From Stichopus chloronotus (taxonomy: Eukaryota > Echinodermata > Holothuroidea > Aspidochirotida > Stichopodidae): 64,000 nucleotides of DNA. This document shows positions 11,830 through 24,200 of this stretch, piece by piece (position 1 is the stretch's first letter; each line of letters begins with the position of its first letter). The DNA lies in the NCBI GenBank assembly GCA_021234535.1, contig CM037840.1:13719415-13783414 (forward strand), in the 5' to 3' direction. The notes under the pieces were generated by a model. It made no database searches, had not been told where the DNA came from, and worked only from the letters and a program-made list of their open reading frames with translations. The translations under genes were made by a program, and so were the position numbers.

Positions 11830-14800
11830 GTGAGTCTTTCAACTTCGTACTCGTAACTGCATACGTGTCCAGTAGCGTTTATCAGTTTAAACTTTAAAGT
11901 AGTTTGTGTGGTTTAAAGGCAATGAAATCGGCATCTTTTTTTTGTTTAATATAGATGCAAAATAATATCTTTAAGGGGAAATAAGACGTTTCCTTTAAAG
12001 AAAACAGCCATATTTTTAAAGCCAATGTTTGTGGAATGATAGATTATTCAAATAAGGAAGGACAATAACCTTCTTTTCAAGAAATAACAGACAGAAATTC
12101 ACTTATTTTTTCAGTTGCTTGTTGCTCAACAATAATTTGTTTAACCAAACTTTCCAAAATTCAAATGTTGAATATTCCGTTACTCATCACATGCATTAAG
12201 TTTTGAGGGGATGAAGCTTTTGCAGATGTTTATTGATGAGACTGAATGGTTTAATGATTAAAGCTATTTTCTTTGTATGCCATGATAGTATATCCTAAAC
12301 ACCCTATTTCCTTTAAAGAGCAAAATTAAAATTAATGCTTTTCGACGCAAACTTCTCGCCGTGAGATTTATATGAATTACACTTGAATAAGGGCAGTTTT
12401 GACGGATGCTATTGAATATTCATACATCACCCAAACTGTTATGCTTTGTTTGGTTCACCTTATATTTTTCCAAAAGTATTCCGATCAAGACTAGTATAAA
12501 TATACTACTCTGTTCACGGAAATTAGAAACACTGACACAACGATGAGACTTCCAAGCAAAGCAAGGACAAAGCAAGCATCCCCCTTTTGGGGGGGGGGGG
12601 GGGTTGTCACATAAATTTGTGATGAATTCAAAATTATTTAATGTTCAAGTCTTTAATCGGAATAAAAGTACCTCGATCAATTTGAATTAATTTCACGACT
12701 TTTCTAAAATTCAACTGAAAAAAAGGATAAAAGTATAAGATACAAATGCTTTTAAAGTGCAGTCATTATGACGTTCTGCTTAAATTCTTAAGGCATTATA
12801 CATATTTCTCGATGGATTTCTAACAGGTTCCTTTACAGTCGCGATGTTTCCACCGGCCGTGACCCCCGATCTGGACTTGGAAGTGACGTTTATTCAGACT
12901 TTTCCGTACATCTACGGTTCGTATTCCCTGTTGGATCGCAGACCTTCTGTGGGGACAGGTCTGGGACTTCCGATCGGAAGTTACAGCAGGCAGCTCAATC
13001 CGGCCACTGTCAACCATGTCGTCAAAAGATCCCCACCCATCGCGAAAGGAACTCTCCCGGAAGCAGGAGTTTATGTCCACTCGTTGCGTTCAAGGTTCAA
13101 CCCTGAGAGTGAAGCAGTCATTACAACCATAGTTCAGTCCAGCGATAGTAAGATTATTGTTATCGTTTTTTTTTTTTTTGTAATGATACGTTCACGTTTA
13201 ACTATACATAGCACATTCTAGCCTACGCCTTTGCATCTGGATAGCCTCACGTGATAGAGCATTATCCAATCGAGAGTGCATTATCTGATAATGCACAGGT
13301 CCAAATTTGGTTAACCATGTTCACACACACAAAATGACATTTTGATAAAAAAAAAAAGAAGACGAAATCAAAGAAAATTTGTAAGTAACCGCATTTTTAT
13401 TGAAAACAAAACCCCGGGAAAGGTAAAAAAGATTCACAACTTGTAAACAATGTTCATGCCCGATAGACAAAGTACCACCCTTATTTTGTGTGTATACGAT
13501 AGCAGGCAAGGAAGCACTGCCGATCTACGTTTTTACATGTTGTTTTAACAATTTCTTTCAAAAGCACTAATCCCTTTTCAACCCCTTCCCTTAAAAACCA
13601 GGTAGGCAAATGATTTGCCAGACAATTTGCCTGTACGTTACAATTAAATGTCATTGATAAAGAATACGGTAAACTGAATTACAATTAATGGCGTCTGTGT
13701 AGGAGAAATCGTTACCTCAAGTGAAGAATTACCTTAGAAATGCAATTTTTTAATGCCAACTCGTGAAAGATCAATTCTTAATGAAAAGAAAGAAAATGTT
13801 GTCATTTTCTTTTCAATGCAGCAAGCTCATTTTAAGTCAAATATATAGAAAAAAAACATTTTATTCATTTTCCATGTTTTAAATTCTCAACCACGAAATG
13901 CCGTCAGAGTTGTTGACTATGAATCTTTCGAAATTTTAGCATTCAAAATTAAGACTAAATTAAACCGTCCATAGAGTTTTCCACATAAGAGGGAAAAGTA
14001 AAAACCCTTTGGTGCGAATACTTTTTACTATACAATCATGATTAAACAGTACACTGGTATTTCAAATTTCCTAATCTTCCGATTGCTCTCCCATGCAGGG
14101 ATAACTTTCACAAAAACATCAAGAACGGTTTATCCTGGAGATGACGTCACTCTGACGATATACCGGCCCCCGATCGTCAGAAATTACATATGGAGACACA
14201 ACGGTATTCCCATGTACTTTTGGAGGGGTACAAATACGGTTACTCTCAAATCGATTACACGGGAGAGTGCAGGAATCTACGAATTCCACAAAAGGGGAAG
14301 AAGGTCTGCCGGTAAACACGGTATAATGAGGCTCATAGTCGCAGGTGAGAACGAATCAAAATAATTTTATGGAGTAACACGAATACAAGGGACGGGGGGG
14401 GGGGGGATCGAATTCCGTACACCGTACTCCACAAGTCCACCTCCTTCCATATAAATTCATTATTTCACAGTTCATCACCACAATAGTGGTGTAACGAGAT
14501 GGAATTCATGGAGACCATTGATGACTAAAGTGTGGATCCAGAGCATATTTACATGACGTTGAATAACTTGAAATGAAAAAAAGAAAACACTGCCCTCTGA
14601 TAACGTATGCTTAAACATATATATGTACCCAACTTGCATAAACTGAATATGGTGATATGAATGGCATGACGTCACAAGTATAGGGTATGGTAAATTCAGA
14701 TAGGAGGTCGTTTTATTTTTAAGGGCCCTAGCCCAACGTCTGCAGACTTACTCTTTCTCTTCCCTTGTATGCCTGGCAGACTGTCCGAAGGGTCTCCTCA

Positions 14801-16800
14801 ATCCGCCATATTGCAATGTGACGTCACAACTCGGCACATGTCTCAATGGTGGGGTGTTGCGACAAGACGCAGACCTTTGCATCTGTGCTCCCGGTTTCTA
14901 TGGGGACCGCTGCAAAAATTGTAAGTTTTTAGACTTATATGAGGCCATTGATTCTCATTCAACGATGAAAGAAATTTTACCTTAAATATTGAATCTGTTA
15001 CAGTGTTGTTCAGCTACACTTTATGACGTAAGCCTAATTGCAGAAGAATAGTTAGAATGCCTTATGAAGGGTTTCTATCCGTTTCTGGAATAGTGCAACG
15101 AATAGGCTGACAACAGGGCAGATTTAAGTATGGGCCCACCGAGCACGTGCCCATGGGCCACCAAAATGGGGCCTTAATAAGATTGCATTATTGTATTTTG
15201 GGGTAAAGAGCATATACCAAAGAGACACCGTTCGAAACGGAGAAAACCTACATTATCGATCTAATTATTTTAACCTTCTCCCAAAATTATGTGACAAGAC
15301 TCACTAAATATCGTTTCAGTCTGACCGTGAAGTGATCAAGCCGAAATTCACCTACCACTTCTGGTTACCGGAAAATAATTAATTTTGGAATTTATGGTGA
15401 CTACATCTGCGCTAATTTTCGTTTTGCAGGTCTTCCTGTATATCCGGAAAGGAACTATGTATGGGGATCCTTTCGATTGGGTTTGTGGTGAAAATGGACA
15501 CAACCGTCGTCCTCTTCTCGTGACCTTTGCCACTTGTAATGAATTATAGATAAAGAGGGAAACCAGATAGGTTTGCGTCCAGTCACCCCCCCCCCCACTC
15601 CAAAAAAAGGAGAGAAAAGAAATCACCTACCCCCTCTCCCCTGTATGGTGATACGTGGATAAATACCGTAAGCCATTCCTTCGCAGGAAAACTTGTAAAC
15701 TTGTGGATTTAGCGGTGCTAAAATTGTTTGCTGCATGTACTGAGACGTTTGAAAAACACTCCCTCTCGAATTCCCTCCCCCCCCCCCCCCTATTCTCTAG
15801 TGGATGAGATTCTGGGCAGCAAATATCGTGAATGTACTTTAAACTGATGTAAAATGCAGTCGCTTATTCCTAAATACTAGTGCAGGTTAACATCAGCAGC
15901 AACTGAAAGTACTTTTTTCTTCTTCGTAGCTATATTTTATAAGACTATGTAATTTTCTTCAATCACGTGATACTTTATATTCGCTTCATTTGTTGTTTAC
16001 CGTGCAGTATCCTGATTTTTGTCTTTCTTCAGTCTTTGGGTTTGATTTCTTCGGGCCACATGAAGACTTGTCTTGTACGACAGATCGATGTTCCTTTCAA
16101 CTGGTATGCAAAGAGGACCCCTACGGCTGTAAATGCGCCCCTGGTTATAACGGCAAGAGCTGCACAGATGGTTTGTACAAATGATCATTAGCATTCTAGT
16201 TTAATGAGAGTGTATAACTCACGATGGGAGGGGGGAGGGTGGGGAGATACTGTCCGGGAACCCGACAGGCTGATAAGTGTATACCCTCTGTCATTTCCAG
16301 AATATTTTACTTGATATTATAAACTAAATCGGACGTTCTCCAGTATAGGTCACGTGCCTGCTCCCCCTGCACACATACCGTACTCTAACTCACCGAGGAC
16401 TCTTTTTTACGTCACTCATGTCAGTGAGTGGGACAAGCTAAGTCCAGACGTCACTCTGTGATTCAGTCGTTCTACTCTACTCGGCTTCACTTCTTCCAAT
16501 GGAACGTTCAGTCTTTCACCTCATGAAATTATTCATACTATTGCACATTCAGTATTTGCATACTTTCACCTGACATCTCATTATATGTAAGCTTTTATCT
16601 TATTTATGTTTATTTCAACAAAAAAAAAAAAAAAAATAGAATGTCCAGACGGCTACTACGGGGCTGACTGCGAAGGAGAATGCCACTGCGCGGAGGGGGT
16701 CACGTGCCACTACGTCACAGGAAGGTGTCACCTAGACCGATGCAAAACCGAATGGAAAGGGTGGAACTGCCAAGAACCGATTTACCAACACTTAACTTAG
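9873..16800 (+). CDS. secreted Tie-receptor-like ectodomain protein (Cys-rich region + 2 Ig-like + 3 EGF-like)
   Basis: Six coding exons: 9873-11829, 12827-13147, 14099-14344, 14780-14920, 16033-16170 and 16640-16800. All five introns are phase 1, and the total is 2964 nt, about 987 residues. The start ATG at 9873 was chosen because it begins a signal peptide (residues 1 to about 26) just after a pyrimidine-rich acceptor ending at 9858. Residues 27-652 are an unrecognised Cys-rich region. Residues 653-841 are two Ig-like modules (hallmarks AGVY and SAGIYEF, ending RLIV), and residues 842-987 are three EGF-like modules. The DPYGC signature in EGF 2, the RLIV-to-EGF transition and the order Ig-EGF-EGF-EGF match the Tie1/Tie2 ectodomain as I know it. 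The protein ends at TAG with no FN3 repeats, membrane segment or kinase, so it is predicted to be secreted. A soluble angiopoietin-like-ligand binder or decoy is inference. The join of the first large exon to the rest rests on a strong GTGAGT donor and matching phase. Alternatively that exon is a separate single-exon gene ending at 11897. Confidence 0.72.
12827..13147 (+). CDS. exon 2 of Tie-like gene: first Ig-like module
   Basis: Phase 1 exon, 107 codons, donor GTAAGA at 13148. The EAGVYVHS segment is the D-x-G-x-Y type F-strand signature of Ig domains, in the place of an upstream Ig module of Tie receptors. Typical Ig cysteines are absent. Two in-frame acceptors are possible, after 12826 or after 12838, differing by four residues. 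Confidence 0.7.
14099..14344 (+). CDS. exon 3 of Tie-like gene: second Ig-like module
   Basis: Acceptor CCATGCAG, donor GTGAGA, 82 codons, phase 1 at both ends. It reads VYPGDDVTLTIY, then YIWRHNG, then SAGIYEF, and ends MRLIVA. This is an Ig-like fold lacking the canonical cysteine pair. It resembles the Tie2 Ig module that ends RLIV directly before the EGF modules. Confidence 0.8.
14780..14920 (+). CDS. exon 4 of Tie-like gene: EGF-like module 1
   Basis: 47 codons, phase 1 both ends, acceptor GCCTGGCAG, donor GTAAGT. It contains the EGF pattern CLNGG, CIC and PGFYGDRC with six cysteines. Confidence 0.85.
16033..16170 (+). CDS. exon 5 of Tie-like gene: EGF-like module 2 with DPYGC signature
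   Basis: 46 codons, phase 1 both ends, acceptor TTTCTTCAG, donor GTTTGT. The string EDPYGCKCAPGYNGKSC closely parallels the second EGF module of Tie2 (DPYGC followed by a CA-x-G-x-x-G-x-x-C ending). It is the strongest family evidence in the gene. Confidence 0.85.
16640..16800 (+). CDS. exon 6 of Tie-like gene: EGF-like module 3 and stop
   Basis: Begins after an unusual acceptor with an A-rich tract (A18 then TAG) and reads CPDGYYGADCEGECHC, GRC, GWNC. It ends with a short tail and TAG at 16798-16800. It parallels Tie EGF module 3. There is no following hydrophobic segment. A possible donor (CAG then GTGACA) lies just after the stop at 16818/16819. Confidence 0.82.
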
Positions 16801-16804
16801 ACAA

Positions 16805-16810
16805 AATAAA
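16805..16810 (+). promoter_or_regulatory. candidate polyadenylation signal AATAAA
   Basis: Lies only 4 bases after the stop codon, so use of it alone would give a very short 3' UTR. Further AATAAA copies at 17096-17101 and 17317-17322 are alternatives. Confidence 0.35.
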
Positions 16811-17290
16811 GTACGCAGGTGACACAGAAACCGTAAAATTAAAGCTCGCATTTGAGTTAAGAATTAAAGTCTGACTTTGAACTGCAATTGACAAGAGAGT
16901 CATAAGGTTAAGACTATAAAACAAAGGACAATGTATAGTCATGCATCTTCTTTAAGATATTAATCTTTTCCTTTCATCTCCTCATCGACATCAGCATGCT
17001 CTCACTTTCTTCCCTCATTCTCTTCCCCGAATCTTCTCCCCTTCCTAAAAAGGCTCTAACTGAGGAATAATTTGAAAGATTTTGTTCTGACCGAAAATAA
17101 ATATGTTACAAATTGGGCTGTATTCGGTATATCGATACGATTAACCGTCGCTACATGCAATTATTTGTCCGCTCTGAATTACAGAAGAAAAGTTTCACTG
17201 ACATTATTGTGCAGACGATATAGTCGTGAAAGAACTATAGATGATAAAAGAGAGTAAAGTGTTCTTTACTATTTTCTTTTTTTTTTGCAG

Positions 17291-17349
17291 ACCCACAGGA
17301 CTGTATTGTTTCATTGAATAAAGAGTATTTCTCGATATGTCCAGTATAG
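17291..17349 (+). other. candidate alternative last exon or 3' UTR exon of the Tie-like gene
   Basis: A very strong acceptor (T-rich tract ending TTTTTTGCAG at 17290) precedes a phase 1-compatible open frame of 19 codons ending TAG, with AATAAA inside at 17317-17322. It could replace exon 6 when spliced from exon 5. It could also serve as a 3' UTR exon spliced from the possible donor at 16819. Transcript evidence is needed to choose. Confidence 0.3.
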
Positions 17350-18613
17350 TCTCCTTATCAATGTCATCTAAACATTGTTTAGTAAGTAATAAAAATATTA
17401 TGCTGGTAAACTATAGTTAGTGATCAATATCCTTAGACCAAATTAGATTGTATCCAGTGTGATAATGTCTTTCACGTAAATTTCTTTGCTTTCAGTTTTA
17501 CATTTCGTAGCAAACGTTTTACATAACACTAAAATGAATAATATGTGATGGTTGCGTGTGTAATGTTGTTGGTATATATATATATATATATGTATAGAGT
17601 ATTGTTTGTGTAATTTTTTCGTTTTGTGATTAAACGAAATAAAAATAAAGACGAAATTATGTCTAGGTGGAAATCAATCCTTCTTTGCTGTTTATGTATC
17701 ATTTTCGTTACAATACAGTACAGGACAGATATGAATTCGTAATCTGCCAGCCGCTGTGATTGTACGATGACAAATGAAACGGCTCGGCAGAGCATTTGGT
17801 TAAAAGGGCAGCGTTATTTAATGTTTGAAAAATCTTACCTTAGAAATATATATTTTTTTTAATAAGAATACTATGATTAAAATTATGTGCCCTGCTAAGC
17901 GCACAAGTTATTTTGTATCTTTTGGTAGGAAGGACATGTGCCACTCCTCTCCGTCCCCTACCCCTACGTCGAGGGCTTGAACTGAACTCAAAAACAAAAG
18001 CAGTACAGTGAGTTCTTCAATTGACTGTGCGGGGGGCTTTACTAAATTTTCAATTTCTAAGAAACCCTCACTGCACAAAAATATATGCGGTAGCTAAAAA
18101 GCAATTTCCGATAATTAGACAAAACACAACCTCTCCGAAAAGTGGGGAGGGGAGTTCCCTTTCCCAATTCCCCCCCCCCCCCCCACACACACACACACCG
18201 ATAGTGCCAGTGCCGTGTTGTGCAATATGAGAAGGTTTGTCTCAGTACAGCATACACAAGTAGGATACAAATAAGATGGTGGAAACCAAATTGCATGAGA
18301 TTCGTGAAGGAGAATGTTAAATACACAAACTCACAACAAAAGTAACGCTTATGATTATTCTCCGAAAGGATTATCGTTTATTTTTACTTGTCTTGAGAAA
18401 TAGTTGAGATTATGGAACGTATGCCTGGGCATGGGCTCCCCTCTTCTGAGGGTGGGGATGACCGATTCTGCTCGAAAAAAAAAATAAAATTGACATTTGT
18501 TCCACTTTCCTCATATGATGGCACATCTACAAGTTCAAACAATACGATTGAAATGAAATAGATGCATGTTCGTATGAATATAATTTAGGAAGGCCAAATT
18601 AAGAAGCTCACTG

Positions 18614-18686
<73 letters not shown>

Positions 18687-21240
18687 TAATTACACCATCT
18701 AAGAGAAGTGCCACCATGTAGCGTATACGAGAAAATGTTTATGCAAAAATGCCCCTTAGATTGCAGGAAACGGCACTTCCCTGTATCTCTGGCCTTAAAA
18801 ATTTCAGTTTTGACCTATTTTTTCCACCACGTAATGATCTAATCTTTTTTCTTGGAAGTATTAACTTTATCCTCCATTTGAATTTTTTTTTTTTTTTTTG
18901 CTCTTTTTCATTTTTCAACATCGCACATCGCGTCTTCAAAATTTCTGTAAGGGGACGGCCATCCCCCCTTGCTCCCCCCCCTCTGGCTACGATAGCGTCT
19001 ACTCCCCATAAAAACAAAACAACAGTTGTCCTATTGATTGGAAGATTCACGACCAATCTCCCTGTATCGCCAAAACCACTTCCATCCGTGCTGACTTCGA
19101 AGTCCTCATAACACCCCGTGGTTGGCCTCTAGTTGTGTTTCAATAGAGAAAAAATCACAACTTGAACTCATGCACGCAAAGTGAGGAAAATCATTCGCTC
19201 CAGGCCGTTTCAATATTTTCCATAAAATTATACAGGCGTAAAATTTCCGACGGCTCATTAGTAGGGACCAATGTTCACACTTGATATGATTGGTGATGGC
19301 TGGGGTCCATTATTATGGAGAGCAAAACCGAGAGACTTTTGAAACATTTTCATGAATGGTTTGGTGTGACCCAGGTACTAACAAAGTAAAGCATAAAACC
19401 CTCAGCAAATTATGCCGAAGTCAAAATTTCATGTGTCTATGAGGCTCGTGGTTGCCCCACGAGTGGCGACTGACACGGGATCATCAATTGTCTTTGTCTA
19501 GCGGTTTACAAGCAATCTTATTTGACTGTCAGTAATGACAGTTGTTAAAACAATGGTTCTGATTACACTGATTACGAATGATGACGTCTGACGTGAAATT
19601 CTTTTCAATGTCAAGAAGTTAAAAAAGAGAAGTTTATACTGCATCAAATTCACGATAAATTTAATAATTGAAAGTACAACACGCCAGTTGACGTGTAGGC
19701 CTATCATCAAAACGAAATTTTCATTTAAAATATTTTTGTATTTAAGAAAATTCTAGGTCAGTCTATGCCTTACAAAACTTTATTCAAAATTATAAATTGA
19801 CGTGCACTAATTTCCAGTTTACACATCGGCTTTCCATTGAAGCACATTGGTAAATGTCGGTATAGTATACTGATGCGATATTTTGTATTGCAATCGACGC
19901 ATATCGAAAAGTTGCAATCATATAAACCGCAAAAATGCATTACAGCGTGTGCAGGGTGCATGATGTGTCTTTATCGTTTTCGTTTAATGCAGTATTCGGA
20001 GTTGTATTCCATAAGGTCTGAATTAAATTGCAATGTTGATACCATTACACACCCACTGAATACTTTTCTGTTTGGACACATCCCTTAATTAAGTCGCAAA
20101 TGGTCAATTTATGAGACTGATTCTTATAAGCAAAAAAAAAGGGGGTTCTTCCCAAATTTAAGTAATTTAGAGGATGAAAATAGATGCAGTCACAGATATA
20201 TTTATACTCATCTTGGGAGCTGCGTGTCATAGGTAGCATGTGTCGTAAACAGCGTGAGTGTGGATATGACGTGGAATATTATTTAACGGAAATTCCTCAA
20301 AGTATGACGTCACAAAATGTTTTAAAAAAAATCATGTTTTCGAAAAAAAAAATGACTTGTGTAAACCTAGACATGTCATTTCGATTCGAAGCATAACCGA
20401 TTAAGCTTACCTTAATAGGAAAATTTTAGAATTTTGGGTATAAAATGAGCAAACGATCGTTTTGTGTGCAGAACCTTTCGATATGTGGATTTATTTTATA
20501 ACTTTAAATTGATCGACGATGTCCACTGGGAAAATGATATTTATGTCGATTTATAAATTGCTATTTGCGGACGATATTAATTTTAAGTGATATTAAGTGT
20601 AAATGCATATTTTCCACTGAAGGCAGTTCAAAAGTCACCCCAATATTTTCTAACTTAAGATATTTTTGTTAAAAGAAAGACATCCAGCTCTGTCCAAGAA
20701 TATTTCCAGGTCATGTCAATTCAATAAGTTTTTGTTAAGTATTTGTGTTTAGTTAAGCCTGAAGTTTGGCACCAGTGAAATTAAGATCGAGTCTATTGAA
20801 GATTGCTACCACAAAATGTTGTGGAAATTAAGGTCACATCCAGTAAAATATCTCAGTGTGGTATGTCAATATGCGTATATGATGACAAACTGCTTTATTT
20901 TACACGGATGAGATAATGCACGCTCATCTAATAAGCGAATATACTGTTCAAATACAATACGGTTTCTTGTATTTCCTAAAGCCCATTAGTGCTAAGAAAA
21001 ATATTAAACTGTAATTACAGATTACTAAACTATAATTACAGATTAATAATCTGTTGTTGCATATTGATCATCTGTAATAATTAAGAAAAAATGATGGTGC
21101 TGACGGGCTCTCGCAAGTTCCGATAACATAGTGGCGCCCTGTAAAAACGTTTGAGGTTATAACTTGCTGTTCTGCATGCTCGTCAGCATATTTGAATTCT
21201 AGCATCACCGGACATAGCAATTCTGGTCTCCTCCTTTAAG
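17350..21240. other. intergenic region between the Tie-like gene and RPL19
   Basis: AT-rich, with no supported exon. It holds a short (TA)n tract at 17573-17591, a C15 run at 18170-18184 and a (TAGA)n array. Two small hairpins lie near 19442-19461 and 19526-19543. A diverged ATTACAGATTA-type repeat lies around 21011-21080. Confidence 0.6.
18614..18686. repeat. (TAGA)18 tetranucleotide microsatellite
   Basis: About 18 perfect TAGA units without interruption. Confidence 0.97.
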
Positions 21241-21254
21241 CTTTCTTTTTCCTC
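21241..21254 (+). promoter_or_regulatory. 5' TOP tract at predicted RPL19 transcription start
   Basis: A pyrimidine tract CTTTCTTTTTCCTC lies 20 bases upstream of the RPL19 start codon, with another pyrimidine-rich stretch just before it. Ribosomal protein mRNAs in animals normally begin with C plus a pyrimidine run (5' TOP), which places translation under mTOR/LARP1 control. The start is inferred to be at or near this C. No TATA box is evident nearby. Confidence 0.7.
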
Positions 21255-21273
21255 GTGAACCAATTCTGTCGCA

Positions 21274-24200
21274 ATGAGGTGTGTATCAACCGTGATAAAA
21301 CCCAAATTTCCTCAAAATTCCACACCTATCGTAGCCAAATCATGAATTTTTTGTTGCAAACAATATCTGTGAAGTGAAATGTCGATATATACGAAAACTG
21401 TATCGCTCTAAATGGAGCATTTTAATCGTTTAAATGTACACGCAATCACAAGCCGAAATAGGTTATGTGAATGAAGCCTAACGTTTACCTAATATGCAAA
21501 TAAAGGGCTAGGCTGTGTTTGCGTAGAGCTAGTGACTTATGCAATAGTGCAGACTGGCACTATGTCACGTCTGGCTTGAAATTTGAATATTTTATCTGAA
21601 TAACACGGACTGGAATGTAGAATCTATGACCACTTCTAGTGTACTACATAACAGACAATGATAAATATATGAGTACTTTTATGCAGGTTCTACCTGTAGT
21701 TCTGGTTACATGGGAGGTGGGAGTGCTAGGAATAGAATGCACTTTGGTCAGGGGATCAGGTTAGGTGTCATGATTTGGGGATTGGGTTAGGGGATAGTAT
21801 ATACTTGTGTTGTAGTATGCATATTGTATATGAATTACAATAATAGTAAAGTGACTAGGTCGGACTGTATGTATTTACAAACGATTGAATGTATTTTCAA
21901 ACACCAATGGACCAAATGCACTCACCTTGCTTAGTGGGTTAGGCCAAGTAAAGAAAAAAAGAGAGTTTTCCCCACACACGCAAATTTTTGTCCCTGCACT
22001 CTTTATTTCTTAACCATCAAAAGTAGGATTTTTTACCGAAAATGTCATGCCCCAACCACAGATATTGTCTCTTTCAAGTGTTTAGCGATGTCTTTGCAAC
22101 ATTGCACTCATTGGTACAGTGGTAAAAAAAGAAAAGCAGTTTGCTGTGCTTAAGGACTTAAGGCAGTCAATCATAGTTTGACATTTCATTGTAGACTACA
22201 AGTGCAATGAACTTGTCTACCATATGGTTTTGACGGTTTTGAAATTGAGCTACATGAGGCATGAGTTGCGTGCATTTGTATGTTCAGTATATTACAGCGC
22301 TCCCCATGAAACACTGCAACAGAATGCCGTACCAAACAAACCGAAGCTTAGATGAAGATTAATTTACACCAAAATAAGAGACATAACTATTGTTTGCAGT
22401 AGTACACACATTGTATTTTTCTATGCAAATCCAAAATTACTACCCAGTTCCTTCAAAAGTAACAGACAAAGGACTGCTGTCTGAAAACACTGTGTCAGAT
22501 TGCCAAAGTTTGCCTACTGTACCTGACAAATAGTACAAAAAGAATTTTATTTTTCCCAGGGAAAATCATTGGACCTATTGATGAGTAGGTGTAGGTGGGT
22601 GTATAGTACACTAATAAGATCCTGCTACACAAATGTGATGTATGGTATGGTGGAATCACCAGTGTTAACAGTACAGCCATCGATGTGCTTGGATATGCTA
22701 TGGTTTTGACAAAATCATTACCTGATTTGGAGTTTGAGGAATTAATGAAAACACTAATAACAACTTACATAGAAGCATGCAGCTGAGCGTGCAGCTGACT
22801 CGAAACATTTAAATAATAGAACAACAAGCATTCAGTCACGCTCTTACATTAGTTAGGCCTGTAGACACACAATATAGCAAAGATGCTGAAAAATAGGCCC
22901 ACCTGATCTAACAAGTAATGTTAGCAGCTCAAGTCAAAGTGTACATGTAGGTATGATATGGTAGCCTTGAGTCCCAGAATTTGGGTTTAATGCAGTCTGG
23001 GCAAATTTTTGGCATTCAGACAAAGTTTGTCATTGAGGTGCAGTGTGTTTCCAGTACATTTCAAATTTACATTATAGGCCTATGAACCTAAGACTTGTTG
23101 AGATGATTTCCAAGTTCAGGAAGAAAAATTTGTGGTTGAAAATTCTTTTTTGATAATAAAAAGAAAAATCCATGAGGAAGGAAAAGAGTGTGCAGGCAGG
23201 GATGGGAAACTTTTTGTTTTTGTAGGGGGGGGAGGGCACAGTATGAAGTGTTGTTTCCAGTTAGCCTTGTTTAAAACCCTGGTTCTACATACAATAATGC
23301 ACAGTGGCTTCAGGGGTGATTGCCCATGATTAGTGCCTGCCTACAGTTTCTTGCAATCTTGCATAATTCATTACTATTTCCCTCGTTGATTTTGAATCGC
23401 AGTTTAGAGGCCCAACCTATTTGGTATTTGCTTGATTGCTACTGAAGCTTCTATTAAAACCTCTCAGACTGTTCCACGTCCATTCATGATAGACTGAAAG
23501 CATTGTTCTTGTTTGTGTATGTTATTCGAGGATTCAGTTAAGTTCTTACAAAAGAATTTACAAAAGAATTACGTGAAATATGTTAATAGCTTAACACTGC
23601 TTCTTCTTTTTTTTTTATTTGCTTCTTTTTTTTTTTCTTATTTGCAGTAACCTGCGACTGCCGAAGAGGCTTGCGGCCTCCGTGCTGAATTGTGGCAGAA
23701 ACAAGATTTGGTTGGATCCAAATGAAATCAATGAAATTGCCAACGCAAATTCACGTGAGTGGTCTTGCAGTGAGAGTGATTAAAGTGGTTTAGCAGTGCT
23801 AGAGCTGTAATACATATTCCAACATATTCATCATCAACTCTGATTCTTCCGGACACCACTGTCTCAAAAATTATGTTATCATTTTCCTACTTTTGCTAAT
23901 GTAGATAAAGATGGATGATTATAAATTGCTTCCTACTCCTCTTCTCTCTTGAGACTTGCCAAAATAACCGGCTGCTTGTCTTTTGCAGCAAGTTTGGTAT
24001 GTTGACTTGAATCAGGTCTCTTGGGTGGCTGGCACCTTTTAAGTTCTAATGAGCTATACCTACTGTAGATAAGTTTTAAGTTGCTGTTGCAGTGTACTTC
24101 TGTCCCATCTGAAGTCAGCTGCCGAACTATTCTACCGTGGCAACACAACCTTATTTCAAAGTCCTTACAAATTGTACCTGCGGATGAGATGTTTTGTTTT

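Noticed and set aside
18749..19111. 120-codon plus-strand open frame
   Set aside because: The composition is Phe, Pro and Leu runs from T- and C-rich tracts. There is no domain, signal peptide logic or splice context.
19442..19543. Two small 7-bp-stem hairpins
   Set aside because: Short stems of this size are expected by chance in AT-rich DNA. No tRNA, terminator or element context.
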